A DNA stretch of 64,000 bases from Diphasiastrum complanatum (taxonomy: Eukaryota; Streptophyta; Lycopodiopsida; Lycopodiales; Lycopodiaceae): NCBI GenBank assembly GCA_029204225.1, contig CM055094.1:17922808-17986807 (forward strand), given 5' to 3'. The notes below the pieces were generated by a model. It worked only from the letters and a program-made list of their open reading frames with translations, made no database searches and was not told the origin of the DNA. Every line of letters begins with the position of its first letter. Position 1 is the first letter of the stretch. This document shows positions 32,893-44,867 of the stretch, one piece after another. Made by a program: the position numbers and the translations under genes.

Positions 32893-33122
32893 ACACAGAT
32901 AGAAAATTACTCTCCTCAGCAAGCTCACATAGCAACTGTGTTTTTCAAAATGAAATTACACTGTACATATAGTTGCTCACTCAGGCAACCCATGCATGAC
33001 CCAGGTTGCCGTTGGCAGGATGCGTGTCCCGTCGACTTGCCTCATGGCGAGGCCAACTGATCCTTAACCACTGATGGGACCCATAGTACAGTAACACAGT
33101 GATTCTAACTTTAATTCTAACT
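32893..33122 (-). mobile_element. Short LTR-like end of the copia element Z
   Basis: CAGTAACACAG occurs at both ends (about 32888 and 33089), and on the minus strand a purine tract AAGGGAGAGAG precedes this block downstream of the pol stop. This fits a 3' LTR of ~230 bp, but its exact termini are not clear and no 5' LTR copy was found near 37300 for comparison. Confidence 0.4.
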
Positions 33123-33135
33123 CTCTCCCTTAAAG
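33123..33135 (-). promoter_or_regulatory. Polypurine tract of copia element Z
   Basis: CTTTAAGGGAGAGAG on the minus strand lies between the pol stop (33176) and the LTR-like block. Confidence 0.55.
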
Positions 33136-33175
33136 TAGAGTCACTTTTTATATAGTCATATGCATAGCTTTAAAG

Positions 33176-33655
33176 TCAACAAACTTTAAGTACAGAAAGC
33201 TTTGATCTAAACTTATCAAACTTTTCTCCAGTAAGTGGCTTAGTGAAAATATCAGCTAGTTGTTCTTTTGTGCTACAATGAACAACATGAATTTCACAAC
33301 TCAGCAGCCTCTCACGTATGAAGTGATATTGAATCTCAATGTGTTTAGTTCTTGCATGGAACACTGGATTCTTTGCTAGCTGAATGCCACTCTGACTGTC
33401 GCTATGTAAAGTCGTGGGATTTTTCTGCTTCATGCCAATTTCTTCCAAGATTTGTCTCAACCATATAGCTTCTTGTGCAGCACTACACATTGCCTTATAC
33501 TCTGCTTCTGTGGTGGAAAGAGCAATTGTACTTTGCTTCTTACTAGACCAGGAAAAGCAATCACCACAAAACTGGAATATATATCATGTGGTGGATCTAC
33601 GATCATCATAGTCACCTCCCCAGTCCGCATCCACATAGCCACACAACTCAGGTAA
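33176..33655 (-). pseudogene. RNase H of copia element Z
   Basis: Minus frames 33663-33457 and 33490-33176 give the RNase H region: DADWGGDYDD in the damaged upstream part, then CSAAQEAIWLRQILEEIG, TTLHSDSQSGIQLAKNP, KHIEIQYHFIRERL and LADIFTKPLTGEKFDKFRSK. A frameshift near 33490-33560 breaks it. The usual DSQ and IQYHFIRE motifs are preserved. Confidence 0.88.
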
Positions 33656-33730
33656 ACCATCATGCTTCCTGTAAATCAAGCCATACTCTGAAGTGCCTTT
33701 CACATAACGCAAAATGCGTTTAGCTGCTTT

Positions 33731-34842
33731 TCAATGTGTTTCCGTAGGTGCTGCCATAAACTGACTTACAATGCCAACAACATAGCATATATCTGGTCTA
33801 GTTGTGGTAAGGTAAATCAAGCTCCCTACTAACTGTCTATATAGCGTAGCATCAAATGACTGTGATTCGACAAGCTTAGAAAGCTTTTTACCTGGTTCAA
33901 TAGGAGTGTTTATTGGTTTGCAATCCTGCAACCTAAACCTGTGCAGCAACTCTTTGACATACTTCACATATGTTAAACCCACTTCATGTCCTTTTTGCCA
34001 CACTTCTACTCCAAGGCAGTAATGCATCAGACTGAGATCTGTCATCTCAAATTGTTCCATGAGGTCTTTCTTGATCATGTCTATCATCTCTTGATTATTT
34101 CCCATAATAATCAAGTCATCAACATAAAGAGCAATCAAAGCAACCATACCATCAAAGCATAAGACATATAGATTTGGATCATAATGTGTTCTCACCATCC
34201 CCTTTGAACGAAAGTAGGCATCAATCATGCTATACCATGCACGTGGTGCTTGTTTAAGACCATAAAGCGCTTTCTTCAAGCGACATACTTTATTTTCATG
34301 TCCCTTCGCTACAAAGCCTTCAGGTTGATCCATGAACACTTCTTCTTCTAACCCATTTAGAAAAGCAGATTTCACATCCATCTGATGCAAAGGCCAACAA
34401 AACATGAAGCTAAAGCAATAAGTAGACGTAGAGTATTCCACTTACAAACCGGCGCAAAGGTCTCCTCATAGTCAATGCCTTTATTTTGTGCGTACCCTTT
34501 GATCACCAATCTTGCTTTGTGCTTTGTCATACTTCCATCTGCATGGTACTTAGTTCTATATACCCATTTGCAACCAATGGGTTTCTTGACAACTGGTGGT
34601 TCTACTAAGTCCCATGTGCTATGCTTAGCAATTGACTCCATCTCCTCTCTCATGTCCTTGATCCAAATGTCATCATCCTTCGCTTCACTATAAGTCGAAG
34701 GTTCTTTGCTTTGAATAAGGCTAGATAAGAGAGCATAATTTGCTTCATACCTTTCTGGTAGTATCTTCTCTCTTGTTGATCTTCGTAGCTCTCCCTGGTT
34801 AGATGATCCTAGAAAGTCATCTATGTCGCGGCTCTCCATCAA
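33731..34842 (-). pseudogene. Reverse transcriptase of copia element Z
   Basis: From 34842: linker SSNQGELRRSTREKILPERY, TYSEAKDDDIWIKDMREE, KPIGCKWVYRTKYHADG, HKARLVIKGYAQNKGIDYEE, frameshift near 34430, [38 protein letters not shown], catalytic box [12 protein letters not shown] (about 34125-34090), [30 protein letters not shown]. It is nearly complete apart from the frameshift and an in-frame break near 33730 to RNase H. Confidence 0.9.
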
Positions 34843-34851
34843 TCTCTCAAA

Positions 34852-36007
34852 TCACTTAGGGAGCTTTTTGTCAGGTGATCGGCTTCCTGGTGAGAATGTA
34901 TCCCGCGATACATCCTTCTCCTTGTGTTTGTCACCTGCAATTTCAATCCTTCTTGCACCAAAAGGTTTGTCCCTACCTCTCCAACCTGTTTCTTGAGGTT
35001 GAGTAGTAGTATCTTGAGATGTATCCTCATGTTCATCACTCGGAAGGTCAATGAATGGATCATCATCAGGTGGTATCCTCACTATACCATCTTTCCTACT
35101 GGATGTGTCTATCTTCTCAGCATCTTCGTCTTCATACATCTTTGATTCATCAAAGATAACATCTCGGCTTATATGGATTTTGTTTTCGACTGGATCAAAA
35201 CATCTATAGCCCTTCACGCGAACATCATATCCTAGGAATATGCACTTGATAGCTTTTACATCAAGTTTACATCTCTCTTCCTTAGGAATGTGTACAAAGG
35301 CCTTACATCCAAAGATTCGCAAGTGGTTCACCTTTGGCTTCTTCTTTGTGAATGCTTCCTCATGTGTTATTTTTGATATGGCAATGGTAGGACTTCTATT
35401 TTGAAGATAGACTGCCATGCTACATGCTTCTGACCAAAAATGTTTTGGTAGTTTCATCCCAACTAGCACAGATCTGGCACTTTCCACAATCGTACAATTT
35501 TTGCGCTCAGCTACACCATTGAGAGCAGGAGTATGAGCTTGCGTAAATTGTCTTTTAATCCCACATTGATCACAAAGATCATTGAAGTCATTAGACTTAT
35601 ACTCACCTCCACTATCTGATCTTAGGAATATGATCTTCCTACCTGTCTGATTTTCGACCAAGTTTTTGAAGTTCTTGAAGTTATCAAATGCATCTGATTT
35701 CTTCTTCAAGAAGTAGATCCACGTCTTACGTGACATATCATCAATAAAGGTCATGAAATAGAAGGCTTTTCCTAAGGACATGGTCCTCATAGGCCCGCAT
35801 AAATTTGTGTGGATTAAATCCAGGATGTTCTTTGCTCTTGAAACACCCCCTTTATTGAACTTCTCTCGATGCTGCTTTCCATATACACAAGATTTGCACA
35901 TCAATTTCAAGTGATCTTCTATGATAGGCAATCATGTTACCATCTCCAATTTTCTCATCAAACTGAGGCTTCCCAAGTTCAAGTGACCAAGCCTCTTGTG
36001 CCACAAC
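34852..36007 (-). pseudogene. Integrase of copia element Z, first catalytic Asp replaced
   Basis: The 359-codon frame 35931-34852 has CKSCVYGKQHREKFNK, DLIHTNLCGPM where the family has HSDLCGP (catalytic Asp replaced by Asn), FIDDMSRKTWIYF, the second Asp in RSDSGGEYKSND and Glu in NGVAERKNCTIVE. The C-terminal FGCKAFVHIPKEER, KCIFLGYDVRVKGYRC and RDVIFDESKM follow. A frame change near 34850 leads to RT. Between 35932 and 36008 the zinc-binding His part (GHLNLGSLSLMRKLEM) lies in another frame. Confidence 0.92.
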
Positions 36008-36529
36008 TCAGTTTGTAAAGACGGATGATACAAGTCCATGTTGCCCCTTGATTGTAGCATTCAACCTATACAATTTTGTATTGGGATCTCTTATTCCATT
36101 CGCAATAACTTTGAACTTTTGGTTCGCATCCTTCACAAAGCAACGATCATGGGCGAATTCTACTTTCAACTTTTGATCAGTAATGACTCCAACAGAAAGT
36201 AGATTTTTCTTCAAACCTGGTACGTAAAGTACCTCCCTGATCATCTTGCTTTTGCCATCAGGCAGTTGGATAGAAACTGTGCCTATCCCCTTGATCATGC
36301 ACACCTCACCATTTGCTTGTGAAACAGATGTTCCATTATCCAACACCTTCAAACTACTGAACCAATTCTTGTTACCTATCATGTGTCTTGTGGATCCTGA
36401 GTCAATATACCATGCTTGGTCATCTTGATTAGATGACAATGCAGATATGAAGATGCTAGAGTCTTCAATCTCACCCTCATCGACAAGGTTACCTGCTAGT
36501 TTTGGTTTCCCCTTGCCTTGTTCCGCCAA
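36008..36529 (-). pseudogene. Protease and gag-pre-integrase part of copia element Z
   Basis: The frame has QAWYIDSGSTRHMIGNKNWF (protease Asp in DSGSTRHM), VCMIKGIGTVSIQLPDG and LYVPGLKKNLLSVGVITDQ. It continues toward integrase. The motif is intact. Confidence 0.9.
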
Positions 36530-37290
36530 GAATTTGCGACATTCACTCTTCCAATGGCCCTATTTACCACAATGAAAGCACTTGCCTTTTTTCTTAGTTT
36601 TGCTGGAAGATCCCTCATCCTTCTGAGACTTGGAAAATTGCTGCTTAGACTTCTTCTTGCCCTTGCCCTTGCCTTGTTTTTTGGCATGTCGTAAGTGCCT
36701 GATCGTTAGTATTTTGACGTCTAGCTTTCACCATTTCTCGTCGTTGCTCTTCCTGCATCAAGATTCCTGTGAGCTCGTCAAAGGTTGGCAATCTTTCTCT
36801 TGATGCTATTCCACTCACAAACATCTGATAGGGTTCTGCAATGCCGCATAATGCATTATGCACTAGCTCCACATCACGTATGCGCTCTCCAATAGAATGC
36901 AGTTCATCTCTCATTGTCTTTATTCTGGTCATGTACGTCTGAATGTGCTCTCCTTGCTCCATGAGGGCACTATTCAACTTTGACTTCAGAAACACGATTC
37001 TTGATGGATTTGACGTCTCGAACTGCTCCTTTAGCACATCCCTTGCCTGTCTGGGTGTAATAGCATCACAAATGTGGGTAATGATGTGATCCTTCACTGA
37101 CAAGTTAATGAAGGTCAAAGCTTTCCTCATCTTTTTGTCGAACACTTTGATGTCTGCTTCATTTGGCGGCCTTCTCTCATCACCTGTGACGACTTCCCAC
37201 ACATATTTCTCCATCAGTATGTTTTTCATTTTGAATTTCCACACTGCATAGTTGGAAATTCCGTCCAATTTGCTACTTTAACTCAAAATG
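36530..37290 (-). pseudogene. Gag of copia element Z
   Basis: The frame 37268-36645 starts within LDGISNYAVWKFKMKNILM and continues DHIITHICDAITPRQARDVL, SPSRIVFLKSKL-type segments, LHSIGERIRDVELVHNALCG and FDELTGILMQEEQRR. A frame change near 36660 leads to a zinc knuckle in which an in-frame stop interrupts CFHCGK-stop-GHWKSEC (about 36590-36545). No primer site or LTR is visible beyond ~37300, so the 5' end is missing. Confidence 0.88.
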
Positions 37291-37299
37291 GACTCTCCC

Positions 37300-39162
37300 A
37301 TGTTTGCCATCGCAAAACTGCTTGAAACTTCTGCCTTAGGCTAAGAACAGTATGTCGAGGCCAATAGTGATGTTAGAAGTTGAAAATAATGACCTACACT
37401 TTTTTTCTTACCAGGCCACTCGCCACTTTTCCACCAATTTGAAAGCCAAATCGGCGTCGCCTTCCGAAATGCACTCAGTCGTCAACTCCTAACAACATGC
37501 CCAGTGGAATGGCGAAACTACTTCTGGCATACTCTGAACACTTTCTCCACTGCAACCACTCTGTTTTGCTGTACCGTACTTGCAGGTTCAGTCCGGTGCC
37601 CTTCGTTTGGAGGTTATAGTCTTTCGTTTGGGTCAAAACGGGCAAAGGACCCAAAAATAAGGACTTTTCTAGCTTTTGAACTGTTTCTTCACTTTGAAGA
37701 AACTTCACTCTTCACTTATGAAGGGACCCCACTCAGCTTTCAGTATGAAAATTTTTAATGAAGTTGAAGGCCAAAATGCACTTCAATTCTTCAGGGCCCT
37801 GTTCAAAGCTCATCCAATGGCTGAACCAAATCTTGTGGTTCAAATTTCTTTCCCATCACAGATTCTGGACCGTTGATTCATTTGACACCTCATCTAAAGG
37901 TTCAAAGTACATCTGGGCATCGAACCATACTCCTGCAGATGCTATGGTCTTTGGTACACTAAGCTGTTTATTGCGTTGGGCGTGCGAATAGCCCGCGACC
38001 TCCCTGCCTGCGGCCATGCTTCCCTTCTCTGAAAACTATCAAATTAAACTCTCTTGTGGATCGTTTTGAGCACGATCTGAGGCCTGGAGCAGGGTCGCCC
38101 TACTAAATCCATGACTGTAGAGTGTTCAGTCAAGAAATTCCATGGAGAAACGATGATTTTAGCTCAACTTGACAAATCGGCTTTTTCACCTTTTTACCGC
38201 AAATCTGCTAGGTTAACTGTCTGGAGAAAAATATCTGACATAAACCTCAGAATCTCTCCATGGCTAATTGACGGTGTGATTAGCTTCCTTCCTATCCTTA
38301 CGGCATCCAAAATGGTGCACAAACAGCAAAGAAATCACTAGCTATGTATAAAAACTGTAACCCCAAGTCCGGTTTCAATTTTCAACTGGCTTTGAAATTG
38401 TCAAATTTTCACCAAATTTTTCCCTGTTTGATGCTATACACAGGCTAATAATCCCTCTGCTGAGCTTAGCAAGCCTCTATAAATTAGAAATCGTGCACCA
38501 GTGCTTCTCTTTCTGTCTTGAACCCGCCATATGTACGATGGATTTCATGAAAGAAATCTTCATTTCTTGAAAAAATAAAGGAAATAGAAGAACGTGAGAG
38601 AAACTCAAATATACTGAACATCAGCCCCATCGACTTCGAAGACATCAAAGTGTCCGAAGTCCGACTTCATCAACTTCAACTTCTCCATGTATATGATCAA
38701 AATATTAACCTCCGAAGTATCCAACATCGAAGTGTTCGAAATCGAAGTTTGACAAGCTTGCTTGTCCGACAAACTTTATTAGGTGCACAGACCGATAGAT
38801 CGGTTTGGCCGATAAGTTGAATATACTAATCAGCAATGCAACATGTTCGATATGAGATTAGTCGGCATCAATATCTTTTGCTTTTGTATGTTTGAAACCA
38901 CATCCTAACTGGTGATACTGGTCCCTCCAAGAATAATAAATGAGTTAAAAATCACAACATTAAGCAGTCTCTTTGGGGAATGACAATCTTTTATACTACA
39001 TATCCTTACAATCAAGATAAGTATAACATGACATATACTTATTTTTGGCACCGTTGTTGGGGATTGCTAATCGGTTGGATTTAGATGTTTGTCAATTAAA
39101 GATGAATGCCAACTACAGGAAGCAGTTCAAGTAGTTCTAGAGCTGAGCATTTGGATATAGAA
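37300..39162. other. Unassigned intergenic sequence
   Basis: No recognisable gene. Short open frames at 37504-38341 show no motif. The part 38610-38850 has repeated CGAAGT/CGAAGTCC-like words and ATCGG palindromes (GACCGATAGATCGG near 38785), perhaps gypsy LTR sequence belonging to the fragment that follows. Confidence 0.4.
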
Positions 39163-40310
39163 GCCATCATGATAACTTTTGAAAAAGTCTTCAACAATCC
39201 TTTCAACGCAGCTCACCACCTTTTACCACTTATCAGGAAGCTGAAGTTTATTTCAATAACTTACTCGATAAACCCAAAACAGAATCTAAACTTGAACTTT
39301 CTGAGACTATTGGTAATCTTGATCCAGATCTTGATCCTGAGTCAGATCCTGAATCAGATTTTGATTCAAATCCAATTTCAAATTCAGATCCTCTTGTTCA
39401 GACGGTGACCTCAAATCAGAAGACTGTTTATGCACCAGTCAATCTACCGCTAAAGACGCTAGTGGGCAACTGTTATAATTGTGACACACAAGGCTATTAT
39501 TCACCCGATTGCCCAGAGCCTCGCCGACCAATCGGCTATGTTCTGTTATGTTCAAATTGCTCGGGAGAAGGACATCTAGTTGCAGACTGCCCAACGTCTC
39601 AAAAGCCGAAGGTGCTGTACAAATATGTTCAGTCTCCAGGTGCAGAACCAGAGATAAAGAAGAAGCAGGAAGATGCAGTCATAGAAAGAATTGAACGCTC
39701 TGACGAAGGCACTCCGTTGGTCACTGATACCAATTGGCCAAGTGATTTAGAAAATATTTGCAAAGTTTCTACTCAAAGCACTTCAAAATGACCCAAACCA
39801 ACGAAAGAGAGTTTAGCCAATACTCGAAAGAATAAGCGGAAGCATCCGACAAAGATATTGAAGAACAAGTCTCTTACTCAAAAAGACTCGAAGGATGTTG
39901 CTGAGGAAGCGACGACTCTAATCGAAGAAGAACTTAAATCCAACCTGCTTCATAAGAAGGTCACTTTTGAAGTTTCCGATATTGTCTCCTTGAGGCCAAA
40001 TATCACTTTCGAGCAGCTGCTATTGGACAACAACTATTATTGGAAGCAGCTGAAGAGACTATCGTAGACAAGGAGGAAGAAGAAGATTTTTCTACCTGAG
40101 ATATCCCTTCTTGTCGTTGACCTTGGAGCCCTGCTCACCGAATATCATGAAGTTTTTGCCTAGACTATGGAAGATTTAAAAGGCATTAACAAGAAATTTG
40201 GTCAACACCGAATTGACTTGAAAGAAGGAGCGGTACCAATACGCCAACGCCAATATAGGCTCAATCCCAAGTATTCATTTTTGGTGAAAGACGAACTTGA
40301 CAAATAGTCA
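39163..40310 (+). pseudogene. Ty3/gypsy gag and RT-start fragment
   Basis: One frame gives a run of acidic DPDLDPESDPESDFDSN (39310-39365), then two zinc knuckles CYNCDTQGYYSPDC and CSNCSGEGHLVADC (39470-39590). Further on, in broken frames, come ILKNKSLTQKDSKDV and SLRPNITFEQLLLDNNY (39850-40065), then MEDLKGINKKFGQHRIDL and PIRQRQYRLNPKYSFLVKDE (40170-40300), the well-known start of gypsy reverse transcriptase. Protease is not visible, and RT is cut just after VKDELDK by a stop. Gag reads through from about 39163 (MIITFEKVFNN region). Confidence 0.75.
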
Positions 40311-41099
40311 AGAACTATTTATCCAGTCTTTATGGAAGTTCACCTACTATTGTACATATAGTTACTGCTCTAAGGCGGTTGTAATAAATTCTAAATAGAT
40401 ATTTACATGTAGATATTTTGTAATCAGCTATAATAGACTGATCAATAGTTGTGTTAATAACGATTTGTTCTTCTTTTCAAAAAGCACTACTGTAGCCAAG
40501 CGTTATCACGCTCAAGCTGAGGTTATCACCACATTGTTTATTTGTAAAAGTCCAAAAAACTGTGATTTTCTAGTGGAACTTATGGACAACAATCCCAAGT
40601 CCAATGGAGAGATAGAATGTAGAATCAAATGGTCATACACTTTTTTTTGTTAGAAGTTCAATACTAACCTTCACTCTTCATTTCACTCTTCATTAACTAA
40701 TTGTAAGACAGTTTGTAAGTCAATCTATAAATATCAACTTTAAGCTAGCTATTACCAACCATCACATAGATGGTAGGTCAACAACTAGGAAGTTATACAT
40801 TTTGTCTCATATGTACTTCTATATTTCGTTCAGTTATGATGATCAGTTGAGTGCAAGTGACTGAAGCTCTATTTATTTTGCGTCTCATAGACTCGCGCAC
40901 TGCTTCAAGCTCATGTACTCTATTTCTGATTAATCAAATAGTGCAATTTTTGTCTACACTACCAATTTATTCATTTGTGCTTCTTACAGATTGTAAGTCA
41001 TCTTGATTCTTGCTACTACGCAAACACACTTCCGATCCACAACTCGCCCGTTGTATTCTTCTGCTGATAGTGTCTCGATCCATATATGGATTCTAGACG
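40311..41099. other. Unassigned sequence, possibly gypsy LTR
   Basis: No gene. A TATAAATAT box near 40725 and a TGTTAGAAGTTC start near 40648 would fit LTR promoter sequence, but no second copy is seen. An open frame at 40465-40653 carries no motif. Confidence 0.35.
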
Positions 41100-41522
41100 T
41101 CCACTTGGAATGAGACAAATGGAATTGATAGAGTTGAGAAGAAGCGCCAAAATCCAATCCCCAACAATCTCCTACAAGAATAAAAAATAAGAAAACCCTA
41201 GAAAAATGATGAGGCTTTGAGAATTCGTGAATATTGAGATTTTGGAAGTTTTGGGCTCATTCTCTCTCTACCCGAGTTTTATGACTTGATTTTCTCTCTC
41301 TACTCGAGAGCAGGCTATTTTTCCCATAGTGAGCACTTAGAATAATTTCTGATATCCATTTCTCATAGTAAGAAGTTAGTTTTCTCAGTCTGGTGTATGC
41401 CATTGTGCTCTTGCCTTAGTTTTTCAAGTAATCCGTTCATTGATCAATCTTGTGCAATCACAACACCTCATTAAGATCCTGTAAGGTGTGTGGTGAAGTT
41501 CACACATGCTAAAAATTTCACA
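41100..41522 (+). mobile_element. 3' part of a copia 5' LTR
   Basis: The segment 41306-41522 matches 1425-1637 and ends CACA just before the primer site. Its left limit is unknown. It is followed by leader and a scrap of pol. Confidence 0.7.
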
Positions 41523-41534
41523 TGGTGTCAGAGC
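41523..41534 (+). promoter_or_regulatory. Primer-binding site, variant of the initiator tRNA-Met type
   Basis: TGGTGTCAGAGC, one base different from the standard TGGTATCAGAGC, directly after the LTR. Confidence 0.85.
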
Positions 41535-42617
41535 TTCATGCTTTGTAGAGGTGAGGGTGTATACACCAGAACATAAGTGCTTTTGCATGCAGGAACTCAG
41601 ATTTGGGAGAGGAATCCAAACTCGCTAACAAACAAGCCATTTGTGGATCATAAGTGGATCAAATCAATCCTGATCTACTCCAGTTGAGTCCTATATTGAC
41701 AAAGAGCTCACATGTGTGAAATCAGCCCTCTTTATTTGAGTGCTACTTCTCAAGGAATGCTCCAAATTTGATGTTCTATAGCTTGTTGGATAGATATTGA
41801 AGAGTAGATTGTGTTGCTCAAGATTTTAAATCAATTTGATTTGTTTTTAGAAGAGTTTTAGGCAATCAAAGAGATAGGGAGAGTACTCATCTCGTGTAAT
41901 ATGCCAAATGAGCACACATAAGTTCTTTTCACCAATATTTTCAATTTTCATTATCAATCAAGTAGAATTGGATACAAGTGAGTTTTGTGAGGTCTTACAC
42001 CTTTCATTTCACACAGATTATTGTGTTTGAGTTGAAAGTAAGTTCCTAGAGAGTTTAAACTCATGGGAGAGATAGACTTCATACTTGCATGTGCTTCATT
42101 TATATGATAGAAGCTAGATCCAAATTCAAGATAGATTGATTTTTTCAGTTGTGAGCTGGATCTCACATTCTGTTGCTAGATTTCATAGGTTGGATCAACA
42201 TTATAAGTGTTAGATCCTAGGTTGACATAACAAGCAACATTTTCAACTCCATCTTTATCATTACTAGAATTTCTCAAAGTGAATATGTCTTCATCTGGTT
42301 CGCATTTATTGGAGCATAGTAGTATGAAATTTTTGAATATGCTACTTTCTATGGTGATTTACCTAATACTACTCTTGAGAATAATCAAGAGGTAGCCCAA
42401 GAACAAGAAATTCAGGATATGAACCAACAACAGGATCAACATCAACAATAAGGTGAACATCAACATGTTCAATCACCAAGAAATAAGAGTACACGTCTCA
42501 AACAGAAGCAGATCCCAGATGAATTACTGAGAAGATCAACAAGAACAAGAAAGGAACCAGAAAGGTATGATTAGCAATATAATCTAATAGTTGACGAATT
42601 TTGTAGCTTTACTACTG
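41535..42617 (+). pseudogene. Leader and pol-linker remnant of the copia element
   Basis: After ~750 bases of leader without coding sequence, 42340-42617 encodes a copia integrase-RT linker: NNQEVAQEQEIQDMNQQQ, a stop, SPRNKSTRLKQKQIPDELL, RRSTRTRKEPERYD, then FCSFTTEPNRKIS. Gag, protease and integrase are deleted. At 42617-42622 it is cut by the gypsy LTR copy. Confidence 0.7.
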
Positions 42618-42621
42618 AACC

Positions 42622-43677
42622 TAATAGGAAAATTTCCTGGCGGGGGATTGGTCTCGCCAGGAAGCCCTACAGGGGAAGGGCCCACACTACCCTTACGTGA
42701 TTGATTGAGGGATACCACTTCCAATCCCGAGGGCCATCTCAATCACCCCGTGCTCCCCAACCGATGAGGGTTTTCCAGGCCCTCAAAGGCACAGCTGCAA
42801 GGAGGTTTAACAGCACTCTCGATATCCATAGCTCTAGGTGAGGGTAATTAAGAACATCCCCATTACACTACGGTTGCACTTGGTAGAGAGGATGGTGCTT
42901 ACAATCTTCTTAAGATGTCCATGAGCAGTCAATCAACAATGTTAAGGCACAGAAGACGAAGCTAGTACACATACATCATATAGGACATCATCTCTTTGTT
43001 ACTTGTCATGCAACGTGGGGGTGCCAGTTATGTGTGCCGGTTTGTTTTATAAGTGATGGTATTTTGCCAACCGTTAGGCCTAGGTATTTCACTAGGCAGT
43101 TCCAACGAGGGATGCGACTATGCTGACCCCTAACCGAGCTGGTGTATTTCAACCATGCACGGTGACAACTCGCTCTTCTATTTCAAAGAGGTTGAGCTAG
43201 TGACTCAAGTAGGCAAAAACTGGCTCACTACCAAGTATAGTGTCAAATGGGATTTTGTAAGCTAAGCATCATACACGTAAAGCTTTCAATCATCGATGAT
43301 CCTTCAACAATTACGAACATAGTATGAGAGGCCGCAATCAGCATGCTAGTTAACATGGTCGTCATTAGGTAAATTTGTAACAATGCTAATACGTACCATA
43401 GCCAATGCAATCTTCAAATGCTGCTAAATTAATCATGCAGACAATATTCCAAACGACTTCATATTGCACACACAAGGCCTTAAGAGTGATCAAAAAGTAG
43501 AGCTTTGAATAAGAAGCAAGAGGTGTACCTTATGTGAAGAGGAGAACCGGTTGCCTAGCCGAACTGTAGAGTCATGAGTGCATTCGCCACTTTGCCATCT
43601 GAGCCGATCTTGTGGTTTCTATCCATCAAACTGAGTCTTCCATCTCCCATGCTTGGATTGAAAGGATGGCACGGTAA
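42622..43677 (-). mobile_element. Second copy of the presumed gypsy LTR, core inverted
   Basis: Reading on the plus strand: reverse complement of S2 (about 42622-42795), the core in plus orientation (about 42810-43460), reverse complement of S1 (43470-43677). Relative to 23180-24225 the whole LTR is on the minus strand but its ~650-bp core has been turned back. Similarity is high in all three parts. On the minus strand S1 is the LTR start and lies 90 bp after the ORF ending at 43768. Confidence 0.6.
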
Positions 43678-43767
43678 AAACAAACAAATGAAAATAAAAC
43701 ATGAGCTCCTTATTTTTCTTATCACATAGGTAAAGTCAAGGATAAGGGTGGCTTTCCATCATGTTGC

Positions 43768-44721
43768 CTACCCAACATCAATCTTGTTATCTGGGTATTC
43801 ACTTTCTACCTTAGGTCTATCATGATGTATAAAATTGGGGGCTAAAGAGCTTAGGTCTCTCGACTGAAGTATGTGATTCTGACGTATATATGGCAGAAAT
43901 GAGGGATTCGTACATGTAGCTTGAAATATTCTTCCGTCCATATCATAGATTTCATCACCTTTGGTCCTATCCATGGGTGGGGTATTTCTTACTTTGCCTT
44001 TAAATCCAGACTCGAGATCTTCATCTTCAACTTCAGAATCATAGCCCGGCATGTCATCCACCCAATAGAGATTATCAACTAGCAACTTCTGGGTTCCTTG
44101 GATAGGGTTTTGGTACTCAGTCTCACCATTGTGTATCAGCATACTCATGCTCGCCATGGTCACGTGATCTTTGAATAGGTCATGTTCATTATCAAAAGTC
44201 ATGATATGTGGATCAGTACTCATAGGGTCGGTCCATACTGGTTCTTCTACTTCCTCCCAATTTGAGCTACCATTTCTGTTGCCCCCGTCTGGAAGTACAA
44301 CTTCAATTGGTTGATTGCTAAATATTGCTGGTATTGCCTCCTCAAACTTAGTGGGCTTCCCAAGACTCACCTGCCAATCACTCTCTTCCCTCCACTCTTC
44401 TCTAGGGGGGTCTATTTGTAACTCACTCTGGGTTACCGTCAGTACGCTCAACCTAGCCTCTCTGGGTATGGGTGTGCTTTCTGAGTGTGTCGGGGGCCTC
44501 TTGTCGTTGGTCTCGTCTTGTCTATCCTGAGGGGTTACTTTGAGGTCTAGAGGTGGTAAATCTCTATCAGCCTCATGTTGCATGTCGTAATAGTTTAGCT
44601 CGCCATTGGGTGGAACTAGTGACTTGTTTCCTTGTTGGTTTAGCTTTTGAAGAACAGACGACCTTATCAGTTGTTTGACTTTTTTTCTCATCAGCGAGGA
44701 TAGTCTAAGCAACTGCCACAA
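43768..44721 (-). CDS. Unknown 317-residue ORF next to the gypsy LTR
   Basis: An uninterrupted minus-strand frame. The N-terminus is basic (RSSLMRKKVKQLIRSS in part), followed by a long acidic Pro/Asp/Glu-rich part (TPQDRQDETNDKRPPTHSES, EEVEEPVWTDPMSTDPHIM, VDDMPGYDSEVEDEDLESG) and an end with FQATCTNPSFLPYIRQNHIL. No catalytic motif of retroelement proteins is seen. Its place just upstream of an LTR start, same strand, suggests an additional 3' ORF or the gag-linker of a gypsy element. The absence of stops over 317 codons in this decayed region is notable. Function unknown. Confidence 0.45.
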   Translation of the reverse strand: MWQLLRLSSLMRKKVKQLIRSSVLQKLNQQGNKSLVPPNGELNYYDMQHEADRDLPPLDLKVTPQDRQDETNDKRPPTHSESTPIPREARLSVLTVTQSELQIDPPREEWREESDWQVSLGKPTKFEEAIPAIFSNQPIEVVLPDGGNRNGSSNWEEVEEPVWTDPMSTDPHIMTFDNEHDLFKDHVTMASMSMLIHNGETEYQNPIQGTQKLLVDNLYWVDDMPGYDSEVEDEDLESGFKGKVRNTPPMDRTKGDEIYDMDGRIFQATCTNPSFLPYIRQNHILQSRDLSSLAPNFIHHDRPKVESEYPDNKIDVG

Positions 44722-44867
44722 AGTTACTTCTATGTTCAGATCATTTGAAGTTTTGGAAGGCCTACACTACTACTTAAATACCCTTGTTTTCTCTGGTGGT
44801 GTATTTTTGCTTTGGTTCTTGCGGCTCTAGGTGATAGCCAAGTATTGGCGATTTTCTTTCCAAGAGG

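Noticed and set aside
37475-38341. Several open frames of 60-85 codons
   Set aside because: Overlapping frames on both strands, no motif, no splice-consistent gene model.
41954-42166. 70-codon minus-strand frame
   Set aside because: Lies in the untranslated leader of the plus-strand copia element; likely chance.
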